DNA from: Streptococcus himalayensis
GTDB lineage: Bacteria; Bacillota; Bacilli; Lactobacillales; Streptococcaceae
Assembly: GCF_001708305.1 (NCBI RefSeq)
Contig: NZ_CP016953.1
Span: forward strand, 1,011,501-1,075,500
Length of the DNA stretch: 64,000 bases
Direction of reading: 5' to 3'
This document shows, in pieces, positions 16,822 to 24,294 of the stretch (positions within the stretch are counted from its first letter, which is position 1; every line of letters starts with the position of its first letter). A program made the position numbers and the translations under genes. Below the pieces are notes generated by a model, which worked only from the letters and a program-made list of their open reading frames with translations, had not been told where the DNA came from and did not search any database.

Positions 16822-18256
16822 ATTCTAATTCATAGTAATGTCCAGTCGGATTGCCCTGTTTGAGCAGGATACCTGTTTGATCCTGATTTGGGAAGACGCG
16901 ACCGGAGAATACCTTTTCTCCTTTATTGATGAATAATTCAAATACTGACTTATCAATAAATATATTAACATTTATAGACTGATTGTCAATAGGGCAAGTC
17001 CGTTTTGTCCCAAAATCAAGAGCGTATTGCTCACCAGCCTGACTGCGGTCTAGGCTCACCAAGCCATTTTCAGTGTCAAATAAGACCTGCAATCCTTTTC
17101 CATCTTGATCAGCAAATAAAATCAGTTCGGTCTGCTCATTAGCTGGGATTTCCAATTCAAGTTCGTAGGTATTATTTGTCTGGCATTTATCGGCTAATTC
17201 TTCTTTGTGACTGCGTAAGTCGGTGATGGCAGCTACAGGATATTGATAGAGTTTTCCGTCTTTTAAAGTTAATTCCTTAACGAGTGAGAAGGTTCCTTGG
17301 TGATTAAAACGGTCAGAAGGATATTCTACATCTGGCAGTCCAAGCCAGCTGACAGCAAGGGCTCGTCCATCTGGTGCGTTAAAGGCCTGCGTAGCATAGC
17401 ATTCAAAGCCGTAGTCGAGATTGAGGAGGGGACCAGGATTGACCATTGTTGCAGAATCTGTGTCAAACGATTGACCTATTTTGTACATGTTTGGATAGAT
17501 ATTATCATATTGGTACACATCTTTTGCTAAGCCTTGTGGGCAATAGAGGAGAACAGGCTGTTCATCGATAAATACGAGATTTGGACATTCCATCATATAG
17601 GCGGTATTGTCATTTTCAAAGTTCAAATCGCCAACAACTTCCCAGTTGCTATAGTCATTATCGACTGCTTTGTAGAGTTTAATGTAGCCTTTTTTGTCCT
17701 TCGTTTGTCCACCTACGATGGTGTAGTATTGATCGTGATAGGTAAAAATCTGAGGATCACGGAAATGGTCGGTTGCTTCCTCAGGTTGCTCGATTAGCAC
17801 TTTATCGATTTTTGTAAGATTTCCCTGTTTGTCAAGGAGGGCCCCGATTTGGTAAGGATGGCGAATCCAGTTTTCATCGCGGACATTTCCTGTGTAAAAT
17901 AAAAATAGCTTATCTCCAAACTGCATAGCAGAGCCAGAATAGGCTCCATGGCTATCCAGATCTGTATCAGGAAGGACTTTAACACCCGTAGGGGTAAAGT
18001 GCACCAAATCCTCACTTTCTAGCTGTACCCATGATTTTAAGCCATGTGCAGCTCCAAAGGGAAAGTTTTGGTAGAAAACGACCCATTTTCCGTCAAAATA
18101 AGAAAAACCGTTGGGATCATTTAAGAGCCCTGTTTCTGGTTCCACATGATAAGTAGCTCTCCAAGGAGAGGATGCAATAGTTTCTTTAATGTTCTGGCAT
18201 TCTTCTTTTGTCCAGTCTTCGTAGCGACGATAGCGCTTCTCAGTTGTCCAAGTCAC
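16802..18256 (-). CDS. scrB: Sucrose-6-phosphate hydrolase ScrB (GH32)
   Basis: A cytoplasmic beta-fructofuranosidase of 484 residues that splits sucrose-6-phosphate, made by the PTS, into glucose-6-phosphate and fructose. GH32 landmarks are present: NDPNG at residues 46-50 (nucleophile Asp47), FRDP at 165-168 (transition-state Asp167) and MECPN with acid/base Glu223. A C-terminal beta-sandwich holds SINVNIFIDKSVFELFIN. The start ATG is preceded by AGGAGGAAC. It is transcribed leftward, away from scrA, with scrR overlapping its end. Confidence 0.96.
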   Translation of the reverse strand: MTWTTEKRYRRYEDWTKEECQNIKETIASSPWRATYHVEPETGLLNDPNGFSYFDGKWVVFYQNFPFGAAHGLKSWVQLESEDLVHFTPTGVKVLPDTDLDSHGAYSGSAMQFGDKLFLFYTGNVRDENWIRHPYQIGALLDKQGNLTKIDKVLIEQPEEATDHFRDPQIFTYHDQYYTIVGGQTKDKKGYIKLYKAVDNDYSNWEVVGDLNFENDNTAYMMECPNLVFIDEQPVLLYCPQGLAKDVYQYDNIYPNMYKIGQSFDTDSATMVNPGPLLNLDYGFECYATQAFNAPDGRALAVSWLGLPDVEYPSDRFNHQGTFSLVKELTLKDGKLYQYPVAAITDLRSHKEELADKCQTNNTYELELEIPANEQTELILFADQDGKGLQVLFDTENGLVSLDRSQAGEQYALDFGTKRTCPIDNQSINVNIFIDKSVFELFINKGEKVFSGRVFPNQDQTGILLKQGNPTGHYYELEYGRKTN

Positions 18257-18290
18257 GATAGTTCCTCCTGATGATTGTATTCACTCTTAT

Positions 18291-18411
18291 ATAGTAAACG
18301 TTTCCCTCTAAAAAATCAACTTTTTTATCAGAAAATATAAAAATTCTGCAAAACGCTTGACATATTTTGAAATCGTGTTAAAATAATATTCATAGGAGCG
18401 ATAAAATCGCT
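18291..18411. promoter_or_regulatory. Divergent scrB/scrA promoter region with LacI-type operators
   Basis: Leftward promoter for scrB: -35 TTGATT on the minus strand (18314-18319), 17 bp, -10 TACTAT (18291-18296); the palindrome AAACGTTT (18296-18303) sits in its spacer. Rightward promoter for scrA: -35 TTGACA (18357-18362), 16 bp, -10 TAAAAT (18379-18384); a related half-match AAACGCTT (18351-18358) overlaps the -35. A perfect inverted repeat AGCGAT-AAA-ATCGCT (18397-18411) lies just downstream of the -10. These are likely ScrR operators, possibly with catabolite control by CcpA. Confidence 0.75.
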
Positions 18412-18454
18412 TTCATAAATTTTCAAAAATAAATGAAAAGGAGATTTTTGCAAG

Positions 18455-20350
18455 ATGAATAATACTGAAATTGCAAAAAATGTCATCGAAGCCTTGGGCG
18501 GACGTGAGAATGTCAACAGTGTAGCTCACTGTTCCACTCGTCTACGTGTCATGGTAAAAGATGAAAATAAAATCGACAAAGCACGTGTCGAAGACATTGA
18601 GAAGGTACAAGGTGCTTTCTTTAATTCAGGCCAATACCAAATCATCTTTGGTACGGGTATTGTAAATAAGATCTATGATGAAGTCGTAGCACTTGGTTTG
18701 CCAACTTCTTCAAAAGATGAGATGAAAGCAGAAGCTGCTAAGCAAGGAAATGCCTTCCAACGTGCCATTCGTACATTTGGTGACGTCTTTGTTCCAATCA
18801 TTCCAGCAATCGTAGCAACTGGTTTGTTCATGGGCTTCCGTGGCTTGTTGACACAAGAAGCGATTATGTCCTTCTTTGGTATAGCCGAGTATAACCCTGA
18901 CTTTATCACCTATACTCAAATTTTAACAGATACAGCCTTTATCGTCCTTCCAGCCCTTGTGGTATGGTCAACCTTCCGTGTATTTGGTGGAAACCAAACC
19001 ATCGGTATCGTACTTGGAATGATGCTCATCTCTGGTTCTTTACCAAACGCTTGGGCAGTAGCTTCAGGTGGGGATGTGACGCCAATGCAATTCTTTGGCT
19101 TTATTCCAGTCGTTGGTTTGCAAGGTTCTGTTCTTCCAGCCTTCATTATCGGTATTGTTGGTGCTAAATTTGAGAAATTTGTCCGCAAGTATGTCCCAGA
19201 AGTACTTGACCTCTTGGTAACACCATTTGTGACTCTCCTTGTGATGTCTATTCTTGGGTTGTTTGTCATTGGTCCAGTCTTCCACGTGGTTGAAAACTAC
19301 ATTTTAGCTGCGACAAATGCTCTTCTTGCTCTTCCATTTGGTCTTCCAGGTCTTTTGATTGGGGGCGTTCACCAAGTAATCGTGGTATCAGGTGTTCACC
19401 ATATCTTTAACTTATTGGAATCTCAATTGGTGGCAAATACCGGAGCAAACCCATTTAATGCCATTATCACTGCGGCTATGACAGCACAAGGTGCGGCAAC
19501 CATCGCAGTTGGTGTGAAAACAAAAAATCCTAAATTGAAAGCTCTTGCTTTCCCAGCAGCTCTTGCAGCATTCTTGGGAATTACAGAGCCAGCTATCTTT
19601 GGTGTCAACTTACGCTTCCGTAAACCATTCTTCCTTTCATTGATTGCAGGTGCAATCGGTGGAGCGGTTGCTTCCCTTCTAGGACTTGCAGGTACTGGAT
19701 TTGGGATTACAATTATTCCAGGTACTCTCCTTTACGTGAACGGACAACTCTTCTCTTACATCTTGATGGTTGCGGTATCATTCGTAGCAGGTTTCACGCT
19801 TACTTACATGTTCGGATTTGAAGATGAAGAAGCTCCTGCTCAAAAAGTAGAAGAAAAAGTAGTTGCGACTGAAGAAACAACAGCACCAACTCTAGCTGAT
19901 GAGACTATTCAAGCTCCAATCGTTGGTCAAGCAGTGGCACTTGAAACTGTTAATGACCCAGTCTTCTCAAGTGGAGCAATGGGGAAAGGAATTGCTATCA
20001 AGCCAACTGAAGGTGTAGTCTATGCACCAGCAGATGCAGAAGTGACAATTGCATTCCAAACAGGTCATGCTTATGGCTTGAAAACAGCAAGTGGTGCTGA
20101 AATTCTCATCCACGTCGGAATTGATACAGTTTCGATGAATGGGGAAGGATTTGACCAAAAAGTTGCACAAGGCGCTACAGTAAAAGCCGGTGATGTGCTT
20201 GGAACGTTTGATGCTGCTAAAATTGCAGCAGCAGGTCTCGATGATACTACGATGGTCATCGTAACCAATACTGCAGATTATGCTTCTGTAACACCAGTAG
20301 CGGAAGGTAGCCTAGCAAAAGGCGATGCCATTATCGAAGTGAAAAAATAA
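18455..20350 (+). CDS. scrA: Sucrose-specific PTS enzyme II (EIIBCA) ScrA
   Basis: A 631-residue phosphotransferase-system permease that imports sucrose while phosphorylating it to sucrose-6-phosphate. Domain order is EIIB (residues 1-90, phospho-Cys26 in AHCSTRLRV), EIIC (about 105-465, roughly ten membrane segments, with GGVHQVIVVSGVHH and GITEPAIFGVNLR), an Ala/Glu/Thr-rich linker (about 470-500) and EIIA (about 505-631, with phospho-His553 in ILIHVGIDTVSMNG). The start follows AAAAGGAG. It diverges from scrB and shares its control region. Confidence 0.97.
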   Translation: MNNTEIAKNVIEALGGRENVNSVAHCSTRLRVMVKDENKIDKARVEDIEKVQGAFFNSGQYQIIFGTGIVNKIYDEVVALGLPTSSKDEMKAEAAKQGNAFQRAIRTFGDVFVPIIPAIVATGLFMGFRGLLTQEAIMSFFGIAEYNPDFITYTQILTDTAFIVLPALVVWSTFRVFGGNQTIGIVLGMMLISGSLPNAWAVASGGDVTPMQFFGFIPVVGLQGSVLPAFIIGIVGAKFEKFVRKYVPEVLDLLVTPFVTLLVMSILGLFVIGPVFHVVENYILAATNALLALPFGLPGLLIGGVHQVIVVSGVHHIFNLLESQLVANTGANPFNAIITAAMTAQGAATIAVGVKTKNPKLKALAFPAALAAFLGITEPAIFGVNLRFRKPFFLSLIAGAIGGAVASLLGLAGTGFGITIIPGTLLYVNGQLFSYILMVAVSFVAGFTLTYMFGFEDEEAPAQKVEEKVVATEETTAPTLADETIQAPIVGQAVALETVNDPVFSSGAMGKGIAIKPTEGVVYAPADAEVTIAFQTGHAYGLKTASGAEILIHVGIDTVSMNGEGFDQKVAQGATVKAGDVLGTFDAAKIAAAGLDDTTMVIVTNTADYASVTPVAEGSLAKGDAIIEVKK

Positions 20351-20356
20351 TAGATG

Positions 20357-20392
20357 AGAAGAGAGTGGAGGCAAACCCTCCTCCTCTCTTTT
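20357..20392 (+). terminator. Terminator after scrA
   Basis: GAGAG-T-GGAGG pairs with CCTCC-TC-CTCTC, followed by TTTT. The stem is slightly imperfect. Confidence 0.75.
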
Positions 20393-20410
20393 GTATCTTG
20401 TAGAAAAAGC

Positions 20411-20440
20411 TTGTACGGCTCTTTCTATCTATGCTATAAT
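20411..20440 (+). promoter_or_regulatory. Promoter of scrK
   Basis: -35 TTGTAC (20411-20416), an 18-bp spacer and a consensus -10 TATAAT (20435-20440), 27 bp before the scrK start. No operator palindrome was seen. Confidence 0.65.
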
Positions 20441-20467
20441 GATTGAAAAACAAAAAAGAGGATCATC

Positions 20468-21373
20468 ATGACAAAATTATATGGAAGTTTGGAAGCTGGG
20501 GGTACAAAATTTGTTTGTGCCGTTGGTGATGAACAGTTTGAATTAGTGGAGAAAACGCAATTTCCAACAACGACTCCTTATGAAACGTTGGATAAAACGG
20601 TTGAGTTTTTCTCACGATTTGAAAATTTAGCGGGTCTTGCAGTGGGCTCCTTTGGACCGATTGACATCGATCCCAATTCGACGACTTATGGCTACATCAC
20701 GACAACCCCAAAACCTCACTGGGCAAATGTGGACATTGTCGGTGCCTTGCGAAAGGCCTTGAATGTGCCGATTTACTTTACCACAGATGTGAATAGCTCT
20801 GCTTATGGGGAAGTAATTGCTCGTAAGCGTAAGGGATCACATGTGGACAATCTTGTCTATTATACGATTGGAACAGGGATTGGAGCTGGTGCCATTCAGC
20901 GAGGAACCTTTGTCGGAGGTGTCGGTCACCCAGAAATGGGCCACTACTACGTTGCCAAACATCCGATGGATGTGGAAAAGGAATTTAACGGTGTTTGTCC
21001 CTTCCATAACGGCTGCTTGGAGGGCTTAGCTGCTGGACCAAGCTTAGAAGCTCGTACAGGAATTCGTGGAGAGAATATTGAGCTTAATAGTTCTGTTTGG
21101 GATATTCAAGCTTATTACATCGCTCAGGCAGCCATTCAAGCAACAGTAACTTTCCGACCAGATGTCATTGTTTTTGGTGGTGGTGTCATGGCACAGGAGC
21201 ACATGTTACATCGTGTTCGTGAAAAATTTACCTCTCTTTTGAAGGGGTATTTGCCAGTGCCAGATGTGCACGATTATATTGTCACTCCAGCTGTGGCTGG
21301 CAATGGTTCAGCGACACTTGGAAACTTTGTCCTTGCAAAAGAAGTGGCAGACAAACTCGCCGATAAGAAATAA
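20468..21373 (+). CDS. scrK: Fructokinase ScrK (ROK family)
   Basis: A 301-residue ROK-family sugar kinase that phosphorylates the fructose released by ScrB to fructose-6-phosphate. The N-terminal phosphate motif is EAGGTKFVCAVG. The central ATP-site motif is TIGTGIGAGAI. The ROK zinc-site region reads GHPEMGHYYV followed by CPFHNGCLEGLAAGPSLEAR, giving the His and three Cys ligands. GGGVMAQEHM lies near the C-terminus. The start follows a GAGG site. Neighbourhood with scrA and scrB supports fructose rather than glucose as substrate. Confidence 0.95.
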   Translation: MTKLYGSLEAGGTKFVCAVGDEQFELVEKTQFPTTTPYETLDKTVEFFSRFENLAGLAVGSFGPIDIDPNSTTYGYITTTPKPHWANVDIVGALRKALNVPIYFTTDVNSSAYGEVIARKRKGSHVDNLVYYTIGTGIGAGAIQRGTFVGGVGHPEMGHYYVAKHPMDVEKEFNGVCPFHNGCLEGLAAGPSLEARTGIRGENIELNSSVWDIQAYYIAQAAIQATVTFRPDVIVFGGGVMAQEHMLHRVREKFTSLLKGYLPVPDVHDYIVTPAVAGNGSATLGNFVLAKEVADKLADKK

Positions 21374-21380
21374 GAAAATT

Positions 21381-21413
21381 CTCGTATGAAGGAGTATTCT
21401 TCATGCGAGTTTT
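21381..21413 (+). terminator. Terminator after scrK
   Basis: CTCGTATGAAG (21381-21391) pairs with CTTCATGCGAG (21399-21409), one G-T pair, followed by four T. Confidence 0.85.
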
Positions 21414-21445
21414 CTCTCTATTTTATTGTATAGAAAGGAAGAAAA

Positions 21446-21856
21446 ATGATTCGTCCGATTGTGAAAGATCCTCTATTTTTGCAACAAATCTCTCAACCAG
21501 CGACACAGGCAGATCTCACGCTGGCAAATGACTTGGTGGATACTTTGGAGGCACATAAAGATGCGTGTGTAGGACTTGCGGCCAATATGATTGGCGTTCA
21601 AAAACGGGTCATTGTCATCCGTTTGGGTCTATTCCCTTTAGTCTTATTTAATCCTGTTCTCAAGGATAAAAAAGGGCCTTATCAGGCAGAGGAAGGCTGT
21701 TTGTCCTTGGCGGGTACGCGTACTACCACACGCTATCGGGAAATTGTGGTGGCTTACTATGACCGTCATTGGCAGAAACAGGAAATAACCCTGACCGATT
21801 TTCCAGCACAAATTTGTCAGCATGAGCTGGATCATTTAGAAGGAATTTTGATTTAA
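21446..21856 (+). CDS. Peptide deformylase-like protein, short form
   Basis: A 136-residue protein of the peptide deformylase family, which removes the formyl group from new protein N-termini. Motif II (EEGCLSL, metal-binding Cys) and motif III (QHELDHLEGI, the HExxH-like metal site) are intact. Motif I reads GLAANMIGV, so the usual catalytic Gln (GxGxAAxQ) is replaced by Met. It is shorter than the main streptococcal deformylase of about 200 residues, and such second copies exist in other streptococci. Activity on formyl-Met is therefore uncertain. The start follows GAAAGGAAG. Confidence 0.85.
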   Translation: MIRPIVKDPLFLQQISQPATQADLTLANDLVDTLEAHKDACVGLAANMIGVQKRVIVIRLGLFPLVLFNPVLKDKKGPYQAEEGCLSLAGTRTTTRYREIVVAYYDRHWQKQEITLTDFPAQICQHELDHLEGILI

Positions 21857-21904
21857 AACAGGTCTAGGCAAAGAGTTGACTTGTAACTAGCAGCCACCAA
21901 AAAG

Positions 21905-21950
21905 CGCATGGAATCAAGGATTTGGAAAACTTGACTCTATGCGTTTTTTT
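21905..21950 (+). terminator. Terminator after the deformylase-like gene
   Basis: CGCATGGAATCAAG (21905-21918) pairs with CTTGACTCTATGCG (21930-21943), with a small internal mismatch, followed by seven T. Confidence 0.88.
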
Positions 21951-21992
21951 AGATGTACAGAATTCTGTCTCGTTTCTTTTGTGTCTGAAATC

Positions 21993-22056
21993 GTTCTCAT
22001 AAGAACTTTTTTCTTGACTTTTCTATTGAAAGTGCTAAAATTGTTCTCATGATAAC
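21993..22056 (+). promoter_or_regulatory. satR promoter with two MarR-type operators
   Basis: A perfect palindrome GTTCTCATAAGAAC lies at 21993-22006, upstream of -35 TTGACT (22014-22019). After a 16-bp spacer comes -10 TAAAAT (22036-22041). A second copy GTTCTCATGATAAC lies at 22043-22056, just downstream of the -10. This bracketing fits autorepression by the MarR protein encoded next. The same palindrome occurs twice at the promoter at 36426-36469. Confidence 0.82.
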
Positions 22057-22078
22057 GAATTTGGAAAGGAAGATGACC

Positions 22079-22531
22079 ATGACAACAGATCCACTTCAGG
22101 AGTTTAAGCAACTGTCTCATAAAATGGGGACGGTTTTTCATACCCTTGCTAAGGAATATGATATGAATCTATTAGCTGGACCGCAAGGGCATGTCTTGCA
22201 TTATTTGGCCCTGCATGACCAAGAGGAAATCTTTATCAAGGATATTGAACAAAAGATGAAGATTTCAAAATCTGTAGCTAGTAATCTCATCAAGCGTATG
22301 GAGAAAAACGGCTTTGTCGTTGTCGAGCCGTCAACGATTGATAAGCGAAAGAAAATTGTACGGCTGTCGGATTCAGCTCGAGAAAAAAGTAAGCGTATGG
22401 GAGATTTTTGGGCGGAGTTGCGCAAACAGTTGGTCGAAGGAATTGCAGAAGAAGATTTACAAATTCTCTCTAAAGTCATTCGACAACTCCATCAAAACTT
22501 AGAGAAGATTGAACAAAAGGAGAAAGAATGA
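22079..22531 (+). CDS. satR: MarR-family repressor of efflux genes (SatR/PefR-like)
   Basis: A 150-residue MarR-family winged-helix regulator. I start it at the ATG at 22079, about 8 bp after AAAGGA; earlier in-frame ATGs at 22049 and 22073 overlap the operator or the ribosome site. The recognition region reads EEIFIKDIEQKMKISKSVASNLIKRMEKNGFVVVEPSTIDKRKKIVRLS, shown here only to mark helices at about residues 48-95. It overlaps the first exporter gene by 4 bp (ATGA). This order of MarR gene and two ABC half-exporters is that of satRAB in S. suis (fluoroquinolone efflux) and pefRCD in S. agalactiae (haem/porphyrin efflux). The inducer here is inferred, not known. Confidence 0.85.
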   Translation: MTTDPLQEFKQLSHKMGTVFHTLAKEYDMNLLAGPQGHVLHYLALHDQEEIFIKDIEQKMKISKSVASNLIKRMEKNGFVVVEPSTIDKRKKIVRLSDSAREKSKRMGDFWAELRKQLVEGIAEEDLQILSKVIRQLHQNLEKIEQKEKE

Positions 22532-24294
22532 GTAAACTATTTAAACGCTTAAATAGAAAAGAGTGGTTGATGATTTTGGCCAGTATTGCTTTTGTGTGCT
22601 TGACCGTCTGGTTGGAATTAGAAGTGCCGAGCTATATGTCAGAAATCACCAAACTTTTGCAATTACCAGATACGACTACTTCGGACCTCTGGGAACCGGG
22701 CTTAAAAATGTTGGGTTTGTCCTTGGCTAGCTTTGCCAGTTCAGTCATGGTGGGCTTTATGGCTTCGCGTTTAGCAGCAGGATTTACAACCCGTTTGCGG
22801 AAGGATATTTTCCACCGTGTCTTGGATTATTCAGATGCAGAAATCAAGCGGTTTAGCATTCCTAGTTTACTGACACGGACAACGAATGACCTTACCCAGA
22901 TTCAGCTTCTATTTACCATGGGCTTGCAGGTGGCGACTCGTGGGCCGATTATGGCGATTTGGGCCTTGAGCAAGATTGTTGGGAAATCCAATCATTGGTT
23001 GTGGGCAGTGCTTGTGGCAGTTTTGATCAATCTTATCATGATGGTCTCGCTTGTTACTCTCGCTTTTCCCAAGCAGACAATCGTTCAAAGATTAACGGAT
23101 AAGCTCAATAGTATTACTCGCGAAAGTTTATCTGGTATTCGGGTTGTCCGTGCTTACAATGCTGAAGCCTATCAGAATGAAAAATTTGCTCAAGCAAATC
23201 AGGAGTTGACAGGGATCAATCTATTTGTCAGTCGAATGATGGCTCTCATGCAACCTGTTATGATGACAATTTCGAGTGGCTTGAGTTTGGCTATTTATTG
23301 GATTGGAGCCTATCTTATCAATGAAGCAGAGTTGATGGACAAATTGCCTATTTTTAGCGATATGGTCGTTTTTATGTCCTATGCCATGCAGGTTGTCATG
23401 GGCTTTATGATGATGAGTGCCTTGTTTATCATTTTGCCTCGTGTCTTGGTATCGACCAAGCGGATTAACGAGGTCTTGGAGTTGACATCTTCCATTACTT
23501 CGCCTCAAGTGTCGCAAGTGGGACAAGAAAATGTAGACCAAATTGTCTTTGAAAATGTAACCTTCCGCTATTCTGATACGTCAGAGGCGGTTATTGAGCA
23601 GATTAACTTTACCGCCAAAGCAGGTGATACGGTGGCCTTCATTGGCTCAACAGGTTCTGGAAAATCAACCTTAGTCAATCTGCTTCCACGTTTTTATGAT
23701 GCGAGTGAGGGGCGGATTCTGCTCGACGGCGTTGATGTGAGAGACTACAGTGAGGCGGATTTGCATGCCAAAGTCGGCTATATTCCGCAAAAAGCTGTTT
23801 TATTCTCAGGGGATATCCGTAGTAATATCGACTTTGGGGAAAGCAAGGAAAGTCCACTCAGTGATCAAGCGATTTGGGAGGCCTTGGATTTGGCACAGGC
23901 CAAAAGCTTTGTTGAGGAAAAAGAAGATGGTCTTTCTTCCCACGTTGCCCAGTCTGGAAGCAATTTCTCAGGTGGTCAGCGTCAGCGCTTAGCTATTGCT
24001 CGTGCCCTTGCTCGTAAGCCTGAAATCTTGATTTTTGATGACTCCTTCTCAGCACTGGACTATCGGACGGATCGTACTCTTCGGGAGGAACTCGCAAAGC
24101 GTACTGCTGGTATGACCAAGTTGATTGTTGCACAGCGGATTTCAACGATTATGGATGCGGATCAAATCTTGGTGCTTGACAACGGAAAAGTAGTCGGTCA
24201 AGGAACCCATAAAGAATTACTTGCACAGAACGAAGTGTATCAAGAAATTGCTTACTCACAATTATCGAAGGAGGAATTGGAAAATGGAAAATAA
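22528..24294 (+). CDS. satA: Heterodimeric ABC exporter subunit, degenerate ATPase site (SatA/PefC-like)
   Basis: A 588-residue half-exporter with six membrane segments in residues about 15-305 and a C-terminal ATPase domain. Walker A is GSTGSGKST (373-381) and the signature is FSGGQ (480-484). Walker B ends LIFDD (501-505), so the catalytic Glu is Asp. The H-loop reads VAQRIST, so the switch His is Gln. Both changes mark the non-catalytic composite site of a heterodimeric exporter such as PatA/PatB or SatA/SatB. The gene overlaps satR by 4 bp and satB by 11 bp, so all three are translationally coupled. Likely cargo is a drug or porphyrin; this is inferred from relatives. Confidence 0.88.
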   Translation: MSKLFKRLNRKEWLMILASIAFVCLTVWLELEVPSYMSEITKLLQLPDTTTSDLWEPGLKMLGLSLASFASSVMVGFMASRLAAGFTTRLRKDIFHRVLDYSDAEIKRFSIPSLLTRTTNDLTQIQLLFTMGLQVATRGPIMAIWALSKIVGKSNHWLWAVLVAVLINLIMMVSLVTLAFPKQTIVQRLTDKLNSITRESLSGIRVVRAYNAEAYQNEKFAQANQELTGINLFVSRMMALMQPVMMTISSGLSLAIYWIGAYLINEAELMDKLPIFSDMVVFMSYAMQVVMGFMMMSALFIILPRVLVSTKRINEVLELTSSITSPQVSQVGQENVDQIVFENVTFRYSDTSEAVIEQINFTAKAGDTVAFIGSTGSGKSTLVNLLPRFYDASEGRILLDGVDVRDYSEADLHAKVGYIPQKAVLFSGDIRSNIDFGESKESPLSDQAIWEALDLAQAKSFVEEKEDGLSSHVAQSGSNFSGGQRQRLAIARALARKPEILIFDDSFSALDYRTDRTLREELAKRTAGMTKLIVAQRISTIMDADQILVLDNGKVVGQGTHKELLAQNEVYQEIAYSQLSKEELENGK

